From the NCBI GenBank assembly GCA_001803235.1, contig MHBL01000345.1, positions 1 to 54,513 on the forward strand: 54,513 bases of DNA, written 5' to 3'. The notes below the pieces were generated by a model. It made no database searches. It saw nothing but the letters and a program-made list of their open reading frames with translations, and was not told where the DNA came from. The stretch comes from Lentisphaerae bacterium RIFOXYA12_64_32. GTDB lineage: Bacteria; Verrucomicrobiota; Lentisphaeria; Oligosphaerales; YB12-FULL-65-16. The position numbers were made by a program, and so were the translations under genes. Positions 34,616-42,435 of the stretch are shown one piece after another (the first letter of the stretch is position 1; each line of letters starts with the position of its first letter).

Positions 34616-35527
34616 CTACTTCTCAACCGGCGCTTCGGCTGCCTGGGGTGCAGGCATGGGTGCGGTATCCTTGGCCGGGGCCGACCTCGAACCCGGGATC
34701 GGCGTGATGGCGGCGCGCCCTGCGGGGGCGTGGGCCGCCGGGACGCCGTCCTGAGCCGGCGCCACCGCGGGCGCGGCGGCCGGTTTCGGGCCGGTGGCCG
34801 CGGTCGGTCCGGGCTTGAGCAGGTCCTCCGCGAGAATCACCACCGAAATACGACGGTTCTGCGCCCGCCCTTCCGGAGTGCTGTTGTCCGCCACCGGGTG
34901 ATACTCGCCGTACCCCACGGCGCCAATGCGGCGCGGATCGACGGCACAGGAATCCACCAGGTGGCGGACCGCCGAGGTGGCGCGCGCCGCCGACAACTCC
35001 CAGTTCGACGCAAACTTCGCCGTGCCGATGGGGACGTTGTCCGTATGCCCGACCACCAGGACCTGTCGGCCGGGCAGGCTTTTCAGCGCTGCCCCCAGAC
35101 TCTTCAAAACGTCCTGCCCCTCGACCTTGAGCTCAGCCTTGCCCGAGTCGAACATGACGCTGCTCAGAATGTTGACCGTCAGCTTGCCCTGCAGTTCCGA
35201 AATGGTAATGTCTTTGTTCTTGAGGATTTCCGCCATGTCGCGTTCCAGCGACTTGCGGGCCTGGTTCTCGGCATCCTTTGCGCTCTCAAGGGCCTTGATG
35301 CGCTGTTCGACATCGGAAAGGTTGCCTTCAAGCTCGCCGGCCCGGGCACGGACGGCATCCAGTTCACCTTGTGCCTTGGTGGCCGACTCTTGTGCCTTGG
35401 CCGCCTCTTCGCGCGCCCCGCCCAGTTGCCGGTAGTTGGTCCAGCCCCAGATGCCCAACCCGACGCTCGCCACACCCAAGACGACGGCCACCGCAATCAG
35501 CCAGAAGGGTGTTTCGTTCTCGTCCAT
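34616..35527 (-). CDS. OmpA/MotB-domain protein with N-terminal membrane anchor
   Basis: A 303-aa protein. One transmembrane helix near the N-terminus (FWLIAVAVVLGVASVGLGIW) is followed by an Ala/Glu-rich coiled coil (about 35-100). The OmpA-like peptidoglycan-binding domain has SSVMFDSGKAEL, VVGHTDNVPIG and NWELSAARATSAVRHL, then GYGEYHPV and NRRISVVI. A Pro/Ala-rich tail ends the protein. It lacks a lipobox Cys, so it is anchored in the inner membrane and reaches to the cell wall. ATG 35527 has GGGAG upstream; starts further upstream would add a Arg/Ser-rich leader. Confidence 0.88.
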   Translation of the reverse strand: MDENETPFWLIAVAVVLGVASVGLGIWGWTNYRQLGGAREEAAKAQESATKAQGELDAVRARAGELEGNLSDVEQRIKALESAKDAENQARKSLERDMAEILKNKDITISELQGKLTVNILSSVMFDSGKAELKVEGQDVLKSLGAALKSLPGRQVLVVGHTDNVPIGTAKFASNWELSAARATSAVRHLVDSCAVDPRRIGAVGYGEYHPVADNSTPEGRAQNRRISVVILAEDLLKPGPTAATGPKPAAAPAVAPAQDGVPAAHAPAGRAAITPIPGSRSAPAKDTAPMPAPQAAEAPVEK

Positions 35528-35673
35528 GTCACCGTCTCCCTTGCCCCAAAGTCTGCTTCGCCTGGGCGCCAGCGGCGAGACTCGCTCTCCGAGTCTCGGA
35601 GTCCGCGGGCTTTCCATGTCATCGTCAGCCATCTTGACGCAAACCTCCATGACAGGTACCGGGAACGGCGTCG

Positions 35674-35836
35674 CTCGTAGTGGTGTCGCAGTCCCGGCGG
35701 TAGTCCGCCGGGCAAGACACCATTCCCCCCCCGCCGTCACAACATGCCCGGCTTCGTTCAGAAACTTCGCCGTGACACGCCAGATGGGCTCTTGGCGCTC
35801 CACTTCGTTCCGCGCACCGCGAGCCCACTACGAACG
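35674..35836 (-). repeat. MITE-like element F3 (copy b, inverted)
   Basis: Reads CTCGTAGTGGTGTCGCAGTC at the left and GAGCCCACTACGAACG at the right, the inverse arrangement of 14590-14721. Both end regions match copy a closely, including the hairpin CCCGGCGGtagtCCGCCGGG; the central 50 bp differ. Confidence 0.75.
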
Positions 35837-36102
35837 GGCGTATCCTGCTGTCGATGGCGGGGCCTTTTCACTCTCAGGATTTACCCGCACAGGTTCGGTT
35901 ATTTAAACTATGGCCTGGGCGCAGAAAACACAACCCCCGCCGAACGGTTTTGGTTTGGCATTGCGTCGGCCACGGATCATGTTACCCAACGTCGGCAAGA
36001 GACGGCGGCAATGGCAGCACCGTGTGAGATGACGCGTGCAACGGCAGGGGCAGACGGGGCATGGAAAACGGAAGAACGGACTGGACGGAGAGACGAAGAC
36101 TA

Positions 36103-36169
36103 GAGACAAAGATGGGGAGACGAAGAGGGGAGACCGAAATCTGGGTCTTTGTCTCCGGTCTTTGTCTCG
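36103..36169. repeat. Inverted word array (GAGACAAAGA)
   Basis: GAGACAAAGA followed by GGAGACGAAGA (36103-36126) faces TCTTTGTCTCC and TCTTTGTCTC (36146-36168). The imperfect hairpin ends 17 bp before the purD start, so it could influence translation or stability of the purD mRNA. Confidence 0.65.
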
Positions 36170-36185
36170 CCGGCGGGAGAACAGC

Positions 36186-37442
36186 ATGAACGTCCTGGTC
36201 ATCGGCAGTGGCGGCCGTGAACACGCACTGGTCTGGAAACTGGCGCGCAGTCCGCAGGTCAAGCGGGTGTTCTGTGCCCCGGGCAATGCCGGCATGCGTG
36301 ACGCGCAGTGCGTGGACCTCACCGAGCTCCCCGCGCTGGCGGAGTTCGCACAACGCGAGAAGATCGACCTCACCGTGGTCGGCCCGGAAGCCCCGCTGTG
36401 CGACGGCATCGTGGACCTGTTTCGGGTCCGCGGACTCCGCATCTTCGGCCCGACCCAGGCCGCCGCCCAGCTCGAAGGCAGCAAATCGTTTGCCAAGGAG
36501 TTCATGCGCAAGTACGGCATTCCGACCGCCACGGCCGCGACCTTCACCGAGCCGCAAGCGGCTCTGGACTACGTGCGCAAGGTCGGCGCACCCATCGTGA
36601 TCAAGGCTGACGGGCTGGCGGCCGGCAAAGGCGTGATTGTGGCCGACACGCTGGACGTGGCGCTGGACGGCGTGCGGCAGTGTTTCGAGGGCGCGTTCGG
36701 CGACGCGGGCCGGCGCGTGGTCGTCGAGGAGCGACTGGTCGGCGAAGAGGCGTCCATCCTGGCGCTGACCGACGGCGACACCATCGTGCCGCTCGCTTCG
36801 TCCCAGGACCACAAGGCCGTGGGCGACGGCGACACCGGCCCGAACACCGGCGGCATGGGCGCCTACTCGCCGGCACCGGTGGTCACGCCCGCGCTGCAAC
36901 GGCAGATCGAAGAAACCGTTCTGGCGCGCTTCCTGCAAGGCTGCCGGGCGGAGAAACTCGACTACCGCGGCATCATCTACGCCGGGGTCATGGTCACGGC
37001 CCAAGGTCCCAAGGTGCTGGAGTTCAACGTGCGCCTCGGCGACCCGGAGACCCAGGCCGTGCTGGTCCGGCTGGAAAGCGATTTGGCCGAGGCCTTCGCC
37101 GCCACTGCCGAGCGCCGCCTGGCCAGTGTGAAGCTGGCGTGGTCGCCCGAGCCGGCCGTGTGCGTCGTCATGGCCTCGGGCGGTTACCCGGGCAAGTACG
37201 ACAAAGGGCACCCGATCGAGGGGCTGGACGCCGCAGAGGCGACCGGCGCGATCGTGTTCCACGCGGGGACAAAGAAGGAGGGTGACCTGTTCGTGAACGC
37301 CGGCGGCCGCGTGCTCGGCGTTACCGCCCGTGGCCGCGACATCCGCACCGCCGTGGCCAACGCCTACCGCGCCGTGGACTGCATCCGGTGGCAGGGCGCC
37401 TACTGCCGGCGCGACATCGCGCACCGCGCGTTTGGGCGGTGA
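36186..37442 (+). CDS. purD: Phosphoribosylamine-glycine ligase (GAR synthetase)
   Basis: A 418-aa ATP-grasp enzyme of purine synthesis joining phosphoribosylamine and glycine. The N-domain is MNVLVIGSGGREHALVWKL; ATP-grasp parts are IKADGLAAGKGVIV, EEASILALTDG, and the PurD signature NTGGMGAYSPAPV. The C-terminal ends HAGTKKEGD and GGRVLGVTARG. ATG 36186 has GGGAGA upstream and is the standard family start. No other pur genes lie nearby. Confidence 0.97.
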   Translation: MNVLVIGSGGREHALVWKLARSPQVKRVFCAPGNAGMRDAQCVDLTELPALAEFAQREKIDLTVVGPEAPLCDGIVDLFRVRGLRIFGPTQAAAQLEGSKSFAKEFMRKYGIPTATAATFTEPQAALDYVRKVGAPIVIKADGLAAGKGVIVADTLDVALDGVRQCFEGAFGDAGRRVVVEERLVGEEASILALTDGDTIVPLASSQDHKAVGDGDTGPNTGGMGAYSPAPVVTPALQRQIEETVLARFLQGCRAEKLDYRGIIYAGVMVTAQGPKVLEFNVRLGDPETQAVLVRLESDLAEAFAATAERRLASVKLAWSPEPAVCVVMASGGYPGKYDKGHPIEGLDAAEATGAIVFHAGTKKEGDLFVNAGGRVLGVTARGRDIRTAVANAYRAVDCIRWQGAYCRRDIAHRAFGR

Positions 37443-37483
37443 GGCGTCGGAAGGTGACGGGGCCTGTTCCCCTTCTTGCACAG

Positions 37484-37620
37484 GTCGTGAAAAAAGGGGG
37501 GCGAGAGCCACCCCCCCCCTTCCAATCGTCGCCCCACGGGCACAAGGCCCGTGGCGGCGCGGAACCATACGTGTTTCACTCCGAGATGACCGGGCGGTCC
37601 ACCGCCCGCGGGCCGCTGAA
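37484..37620 (-). repeat. Family F2 element (copy b), two variable hairpins on a constant scaffold
   Basis: In the spacer between convergent purD and feoB. Read on the minus strand it has hairpin alpha (GGGCGG-tgga-CCGCCC) with GTCATCTCGG, then GCGCCGCC, hairpin beta ACGGGC-cttgt-GCCCGT (37536-37552), then GGGGCGACGATT. The scaffold pieces recur at 41142-41411 around different stems. Confidence 0.8.
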
Positions 37621-37658
37621 CACTGAAACCCGAAACCTGATCGCCGCGCTGTCCCGCG

Positions 37659-40103
37659 TCAACCGCCGAGCCCGAGCAGGCGTCCGGTCTGGAAGACGAT
37701 CAGGGTCACGACGTAGGCCATGGCGGTCAGGCCGCCGGTCTGCAGCAGTGCCCAGCGCCAGCCGCCCGCCTCCTGCTTCGTGGTGGCTAGGGTTGCCACG
37801 CACGGCGCGCTGATGAGGCAGAAGAGCATGACGCACAAGCCCGTCAGGGGCGAATACGCCTCCTGCAGCCTGCAGCGGAGCCCGTCCCCGCCGCCCGCCT
37901 CCTGCTCAACGGCAAAGACGATTCCTAACTGCGCCACCACCAGTTCCTTGCCCGCCAGCGCGCCGAGTAGTGCGGCATTGATCCGCCAGTCGAACCCCAG
38001 CGGCGCCAGGACCGGTTCCAGCGCGCGCCCGATTCGTCCGGATACAGAGTAGGCCAGGAGTTCCGCCTGGCGCGCAGCCGCCAGTTCCCGGCATTCCCTC
38101 CGGTAGGGCTCGCGGATCCGGTCGATGTACTCCAAGGCAGCGTCATGAACCTGCGGATTGTGCTCGCGCAGATGCCGCAACTCGGCGTCACGGTGCTGTA
38201 CGAAGTAGACCACCTGAGTGGCCAGTTCCCGGCCGTCGGTCGACTCGGCGACCGGCGTGAAGTGGCGCCGGGCGGTCTCAATGGCTGTACAGGCGTCGGC
38301 AAAGGCGTCTCCGGTCGCGGCCACGGTTCCGGCTCGTGCGCCAGCCGCCGGCCAGCGCGCCTCGATCGCGTCCGGGTTGATCTGCAGGCCCGTTCGTGCC
38401 GCCAGGTCGAGGACCCGGGCATCGCGCTGCGTTCGTGCCGCACCGGCTTCGGCGTCGTAGTCGCGCTCGAAGACCGTCTTCTTCGGATAGGCCGTCATGG
38501 CCCACAGCACTACGGAGAAGCCCAGAATCATGGTCCCCGCCTTCCTGAGGTATAGCCACGTCCGCTCCCAGGTATGGAGACCGCACCCCTTCAGCGTCGG
38601 CACGTGATACGGCGGCAGTTCCATCACCAGCGGCGTGGTGCGGCCACGCAGGATCGTGCTGCGGAGCACGCGGGCGGCGACCACGGCCAACACGATGCCC
38701 GTGAGGTAGATCAACCAGAGAACAGGGCCTTGCCACCGCGGCGGGAAGAAGGCCGGAATGAAGAGGCTGTAGATCGGCAGACGCGCGCCGCAGCTCATCA
38801 ACGGCGCGACCATCATGGTGGTCAACCGGTCGCGACGCGTATCCAGGGTCCGCGTCGCCAGGATGGCCGGCACCGAACAGCCGAATCCGATGACCATGGG
38901 GATGAAACTCTTGCCGTGCAGCCCGATCCGATGCATGATGCCGTCCATGATGAACGCGGCGCGCGCCATGTAACCGGAGTCTTCGAGCACCGCGATGGCG
39001 AGAAACAGCAGCATGATGTTCGGCACAAAGGCCAGGACGCCGCCCACGCCGCCGATGATGCCATCCACAATCAACGAGCAAAGCGGACTGTCAGTGCCGC
39101 CGGGCCACGCCCCGGCAATGCCGGCCGCCAGCCAGCCGAACGCGTTCTCCAGCCACTGCACAGGCGCATTGCCTATCGCGAAGGTGAGCTGGAACACCAC
39201 GTACATCAACGCCAGGAACAGTGGCAACCCCAGCAACGGGCTCAACACCACCGTATCGATGCGGTCCGACCAGCAATGCTGCAACTCCACCGTGGATTGA
39301 ACGGACTCCTGGCACGCACCGGAGATGAAACCGTAGCGGCGCCCCGGAATGAGGGTCCCGGGCGGTTCACCGAACAAACCCTGAAGCTGCGTCGCCGCCT
39401 GCCGCACCGCGTCGCGGACCTCGAGGCAACGGACCTGCTCCGCGACCCAGGTGTCGCCTTCGAGCAACTTGAGGGCCGTCCACCGGGATTTCAGGCCGGC
39501 GGGCAGGCTGGCGGTCGTCTCCAGCAGCGCGGCGATCCGCGTCAGTGCCGCGTCGATCTCGCGGCCGTACGAGAGGCGCGGCGGCGGGAACCGGTCGGGC
39601 TCGCGGCTCACATCGAGCACGGCCTGGAGCAACGCGGTCGTGCCTTCGCCCCGGTTGCCGACGGTCGGCACGACCGGCCCGCCGAGGAAGACAGAGAGTT
39701 TGGCCAGATCGAACTTCAGGCCGCGCGCCTGCGCCACGTCGCTCATGTTCAAGGCATAGACCAACGGCACCCCGAGTTCCATGAACTGAACGCCCAGGTA
39801 CAGGTGGCGCTCGATGTTGGAGGCGTCGACCACGTGCACCACCACGTCCGGCTTGTCGCGGAGGATGAACTCGCGGGCCACCACCTCCTCGGCTGAGTGC
39901 GAACTCAGGTTGTACGTCCCCGGCAGGTCAACGACCGCGATCTGCACGCCGTCGAACGGACACAGCCCCTCCTTCTTCTCGACCGTGACGCCGGGGTAGT
40001 TCCCCACGTGCTGTCGCGCGCCGGTCAGGTTGTTGAACAGCGTCGTCTTCCCGCAGTTCGGGTTCCCCGCCAGGGCAATGGTGATTCGTCGATCTTTGTT
40101 CAC
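37659..40103 (-). CDS. feoB: Ferrous iron transport protein B
   Basis: An 814-aa Fe(II) transporter. The N-terminal G-protein domain has GNPNCGKTTLFN (G1), VDLPGTYNL (G3) and YALNMSDVA (a variant of the NxxD motif). The membrane domain has the two gate repeats with GYMARAAFIMD, FGCSVPAILATRTL and the Cys-bearing FCLISAPCVATL. An insertion of about 140 hydrophilic residues lies between transmembrane blocks (about 545-680), common in this branch. It overlaps feoA by 4 bp (ATGA), so the two are translationally coupled. Confidence 0.97.
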   Translation of the reverse strand: MNKDRRITIALAGNPNCGKTTLFNNLTGARQHVGNYPGVTVEKKEGLCPFDGVQIAVVDLPGTYNLSSHSAEEVVAREFILRDKPDVVVHVVDASNIERHLYLGVQFMELGVPLVYALNMSDVAQARGLKFDLAKLSVFLGGPVVPTVGNRGEGTTALLQAVLDVSREPDRFPPPRLSYGREIDAALTRIAALLETTASLPAGLKSRWTALKLLEGDTWVAEQVRCLEVRDAVRQAATQLQGLFGEPPGTLIPGRRYGFISGACQESVQSTVELQHCWSDRIDTVVLSPLLGLPLFLALMYVVFQLTFAIGNAPVQWLENAFGWLAAGIAGAWPGGTDSPLCSLIVDGIIGGVGGVLAFVPNIMLLFLAIAVLEDSGYMARAAFIMDGIMHRIGLHGKSFIPMVIGFGCSVPAILATRTLDTRRDRLTTMMVAPLMSCGARLPIYSLFIPAFFPPRWQGPVLWLIYLTGIVLAVVAARVLRSTILRGRTTPLVMELPPYHVPTLKGCGLHTWERTWLYLRKAGTMILGFSVVLWAMTAYPKKTVFERDYDAEAGAARTQRDARVLDLAARTGLQINPDAIEARWPAAGARAGTVAATGDAFADACTAIETARRHFTPVAESTDGRELATQVVYFVQHRDAELRHLREHNPQVHDAALEYIDRIREPYRRECRELAAARQAELLAYSVSGRIGRALEPVLAPLGFDWRINAALLGALAGKELVVAQLGIVFAVEQEAGGGDGLRCRLQEAYSPLTGLCVMLFCLISAPCVATLATTKQEAGGWRWALLQTGGLTAMAYVVTLIVFQTGRLLGLGG

Positions 40104-40432
40104 GGTGTCTTGCCGCTCGGCACTGTCGGTGGCGTGCCGGAATTCCGACCACTGCCGGCCGATGCGCTGTCGGCGAGCGGTCCCGCGTCGACCTGAATCC
40201 TTCGCGCCACGCCGCGCCCCAGCATCAGCCGCGTGTCCCGTATCGCCAGGACCAAGGGGCCGGTCAGGCTGCGCCGGATAACTTTCACCTCGACCCCGGC
40301 CAGCAGCCCCATGGCCGCCAGCCGGGCGTTCAAGGCGCGTCCGGCTCGAATCGCTTCGACCCGTACCCGCCGCCCCGGCTCGACCTCGCTCAGGGACAGT
40401 CCCGCCACACTCTGTTCGACGTCGCTATTCAT
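40100..40432 (-). CDS. feoA: Ferrous iron transport protein A
   Basis: A 110-aa SH3-like FeoA protein. The core is LSEVEPGRRVRVEAI, LNARLAAMGLLAGVEVKVI and GPLVLAIRDTRLMLGRGVARRI. It has about 30 extra hydrophilic residues at the C-terminus. Its start overlaps the end of the regulator gene by 8 bp and its stop overlaps feoB, giving a tight regulator-feoA-feoB operon. FeoA supports Fe(II) uptake through FeoB. Confidence 0.92.
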   Translation of the reverse strand: MNSDVEQSVAGLSLSEVEPGRRVRVEAIRAGRALNARLAAMGLLAGVEVKVIRRSLTGPLVLAIRDTRLMLGRGVARRIQVDAGPLADSASAGSGRNSGTPPTVPSGKTP

Positions 40433-41030
40433 GATGCGTTGGTACGTCCTGTCGCCCGCGGTGCCGGGGAATTGAATTGGATTTGCCTTGATCCGCGCCC
40501 GTCCTGCGCTGCGTGGCCTGCTGAGCAGCCGCGGCGGCGAGCGCGGTCACGTCTTCCGTCAAGCATTGGGCACAGCGCCGTCCATCGCGCGCCTTCTGAC
40601 AACCGCTCTCGGCTCGGGCCAGCCAGTCCTGGCCCAGACGCGGGCAAGCACCCGCAAATTCCGCCAGACGCATCAGGCGCTCCAGGACCTCCGTCGGAAT
40701 GGCGTGTTCGATCCGGCACGCGGCGGCCGCAGCCGCCGCGTCACTGACGTGCAGCACGTGAAGAAAGAACCGCTCCAGCGCTTCGTGCCGGCGGCAGACC
40801 TCCGTGGCCAGCCGCTCGCCCTTCTCCGTCAGCGTGATCAGGTCGTAGGGCGCGTAGTTCACCAGTTCCTGGCGCGCCAGACTGCGCAGGGCGCCGGTCA
40901 CCGACGGGCCCTTCACGTGCAGGTGCCGGGCAATGTCCGTGGCGCGCGCCGCGCGCTTGCGGCTGGAAATCAGCAGGATGGCTTCCAGGTAGTCTTCCTG
41001 ACTCGCACTGAGGTGTTCTGGCGTCGCCAT
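40425..41030 (-). CDS. DtxR/MntR-family metal-dependent regulator
   Basis: A 201-aa protein. The winged helix at residues 8-70 (SQEDYLEAILLISSRKRAAR; ARHLHVKGPSVTGALRSLA) is followed by the metal/dimerisation domain (RRHEALERFFLHVL; ACRIEHAIPTEVLERLMRL). A Cys-containing C-terminal tail follows (CPRL, CQKARDGRRCAQC), then a basic end. Position as first gene of the feo operon, with a palindrome over its promoter, indicates Fe(II)-responsive control of iron uptake. Whether it senses Fe or Mn cannot be told from the sequence; the operon favours iron. Confidence 0.88.
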   Translation of the reverse strand: MATPEHLSASQEDYLEAILLISSRKRAARATDIARHLHVKGPSVTGALRSLARQELVNYAPYDLITLTEKGERLATEVCRRHEALERFFLHVLHVSDAAAAAAACRIEHAIPTEVLERLMRLAEFAGACPRLGQDWLARAESGCQKARDGRRCAQCLTEDVTALAAAAAQQATQRRTGADQGKSNSIPRHRGRQDVPTHHE

Positions 41031-41058
41031 GCCGCAATCAAACCCCGGAATGATTAAT

Positions 41059-41088
41059 GTTTGCCTCGACTAACATTATCAGGCAAAC
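41059..41088 (-). promoter_or_regulatory. Palindromic operator of the regulator-feoAB operon
   Basis: GTTTGCCT (41059-41066) and its exact inverse AGGCAAAC (41081-41088) flank a 14-bp centre. It overlaps the -10 and the region just downstream of the predicted promoter, the expected place for a repressor. TGCCT/AGGCA half-sites are in keeping with DtxR/MntR-type recognition, but this exact site is not one I know. Confidence 0.6.
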
Positions 41089-41100
41089 CAAACTTGTCAA
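41073..41100 (-). promoter_or_regulatory. Promoter of the regulator-feoAB operon
   Basis: On the minus strand TTGACA (41100-41095, perfect) and TAATGT (41078-41073) are separated by 16 bp. The -10 lies inside the GTTTGCCT/AGGCAAAC palindrome. Confidence 0.6.
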
Positions 41101-41141
41101 GTCAGGCCGCGCGGCCAGCCGGCGTCCCGCACCGGACCTGG

Positions 41142-41411
41142 CAATGCGTCAGCGCCCCGGGGCCGCAGACGACCCGGTCCTGTGTGGATGCTACTCGCGT
41201 GTCACTCTGCGCCGCCGCCCGGCTCGTCCGGGCGGGGCGACGATGGGGGAAAAAGGCCGTCCGCCCTCTTTCCCCCAATCGTCGCCCCGCGGGCGCCTGC
41301 CTTCGCGGAGCCGCTACGGCAGGCATGCAAGACCCGCGGCGGCGCGAACCGGCACGAGTAACACCAACCTATGATCGGCCGGTCCGCCGGCCGGGGGCGC
41401 TGACGCATTAC
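41142..41411. repeat. Family F2 double element: 270-bp giant inverted repeat with unequal hairpins
   Basis: The two halves are inverse copies of one unit. Ends: AATGCGTCAGCGCCCC at the left and GGGGCGCTGACGCATTA at the right. Each half then has a hairpin alpha, a TACTCG block, and GCGCCGCC-[hairpin beta]-GGGGCGACGAT, meeting at a GGGGGAAA/TTTCCCCC centre. Hairpin beta is GCCCGG-ctcgt-CCGGGC (41217-41233) on the left but a 49-nt stem-loop with GCGGG/CCCGC and GCCTGCC/GGCAGGC (41289-41337) on the right. So even within one element the scaffold is constant and the stem is exchanged. Confidence 0.85.
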
Positions 41412-41636
41412 CGCCCCGGGCGCGGGGCGTGTGGACATTCGACCCTGCGGAACTACATTAGGATGTTGGGGTTGTAGTTCCGGTTTTCCGGACGCCAACC
41501 CCGCATGGAAACCGCGGCGGAGCCGCCTGCTGCTGCACGGGTCGGGCCGGGATGTTCCTGGCCTCCTGGGTACGCGGCATGCAAGGGACAGGCAGAGACG
41601 CGCGGCAGCGGGACCGCAGGAAAGGAAGTCGCGTGT

Positions 41637-42404
41637 ATGTCAGGGCATAACAAATGGTCCTCGATCAAGCACAAGAAGGGCGCGGCGGACGCGAAGCGCG
41701 GCAAGGTTTTCTCCCGGGTCGCGAAGGAGATCACCTTGGCGGCGCGGGAAGGCGGGGGCGACCCTAACAGCAATGCTCGGCTGCGGTCTGCGGTGAGTGA
41801 AGGTCGGGCCAACAACATGCCGCTTGACAACATCGAACGGGCGATCAAGAAAGGGACCGGCGAGCTCGAGGGCGGGCCGATCGAGGAGTTGTCCTACGAG
41901 GGTTACGCGGCCGGCGGCGTGGCGGTGATCGTGCACTGCGTCTCAGACAATCGGAACCGCACGGCGGCGGAAGTCCGCTCCATCTTTACCCGGCACAGCT
42001 GCAACATGGCTGCGAGCGGGGCTGTGGCGCGCATGTTCCAGCGCAAGGCCCGCTTCCTGGTCAAGGGTGCGGCCGCGAATGAGGAAAAGCTGGTGGAGTT
42101 GCTTCTGGACAAAGGCGCCGACGTCGAGGATGTGAAGGTGGCCGACGGTGTGGCGGAGATCATGGCTCCGGCCGAAGCGTTCGCGCAGGTCTCGAATGCG
42201 CTGCACGAGGGCGGCATTCCGGTCGCTGAGTCGGCCTTGATCATGGTCCCCTTGACCCCGACGCTGGTCAGCGATCCCAGCATTGCGCGACAGGTCCTGC
42301 GTTTTATCGAGCTGCTCGAGGACCACGACGACGTCCAGCAGGTCTATTCGAATGTCGATATTCCGGACGCGCTGATCGAGAAGCTGGCAGCCGAACCGGC
42401 ATGA
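41637..42404 (+). CDS. YebC/PmpR-family DNA-binding or translation-associated protein
   Basis: A 255-aa protein starting MSGHNKWSSIKHKKGAADAK, the unmistakable YebC N-terminus. NMPLDNIERAIKKGTGE, YEGYAAGGVAVIVHCVSDN and the C-terminal YSNVDIPDAL complete the family pattern. YebC proteins were described as transcription regulators, and some members relieve ribosome stalling; which role applies here cannot be said. AAAGGAA precedes the ATG. ATG 41637 is chosen over longer frames that enter the leader. Confidence 0.95.
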   Translation: MSGHNKWSSIKHKKGAADAKRGKVFSRVAKEITLAAREGGGDPNSNARLRSAVSEGRANNMPLDNIERAIKKGTGELEGGPIEELSYEGYAAGGVAVIVHCVSDNRNRTAAEVRSIFTRHSCNMAASGAVARMFQRKARFLVKGAAANEEKLVELLLDKGADVEDVKVADGVAEIMAPAEAFAQVSNALHEGGIPVAESALIMVPLTPTLVSDPSIARQVLRFIELLEDHDDVQQVYSNVDIPDALIEKLAAEPA

Positions 42405-42435
42405 CGCGGCTGGAGAATGGCGCGGAGGTGCGGCA

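Larger units (their letters stand above)
35528..36185. other. 658-bp gene-free spacer with repeats upstream of purD
   Basis: Contains the F3 element in inverse orientation (35674-35836), the F7 motif (about 35878-35896) and an inverted GAGACAAAGA word array just before purD (36103-36169). No promoter for purD could be placed with confidence; TTATTTAAACTAT near 35900 is AT-rich and could contain one. Confidence 0.7.
41031..41636. other. 606-bp spacer: feo operon promoter, a large F2 palindromic element, yebC leader
   Basis: Divergent genes flank it. From left to right it holds the feo operator/promoter (41059-41100), the F2 double element (41142-41411) and a 225-bp GC-rich leader before yebC. 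The leader contains a GAACTACA...TGTAGTTC hairpin (41450-41480), whose role is unknown. Confidence 0.7.

Noticed and set aside
35528..36185. A purine riboswitch or PurR-type site before purD
   Set aside because: No conserved purine-aptamer pattern could be found; the visible structures are repeats of families found elsewhere.
41142..41411. A CRISPR array
   Set aside because: The repeats are inverted rather than direct, spacing is irregular, and no cas genes are present. No CRISPR is seen in the window.
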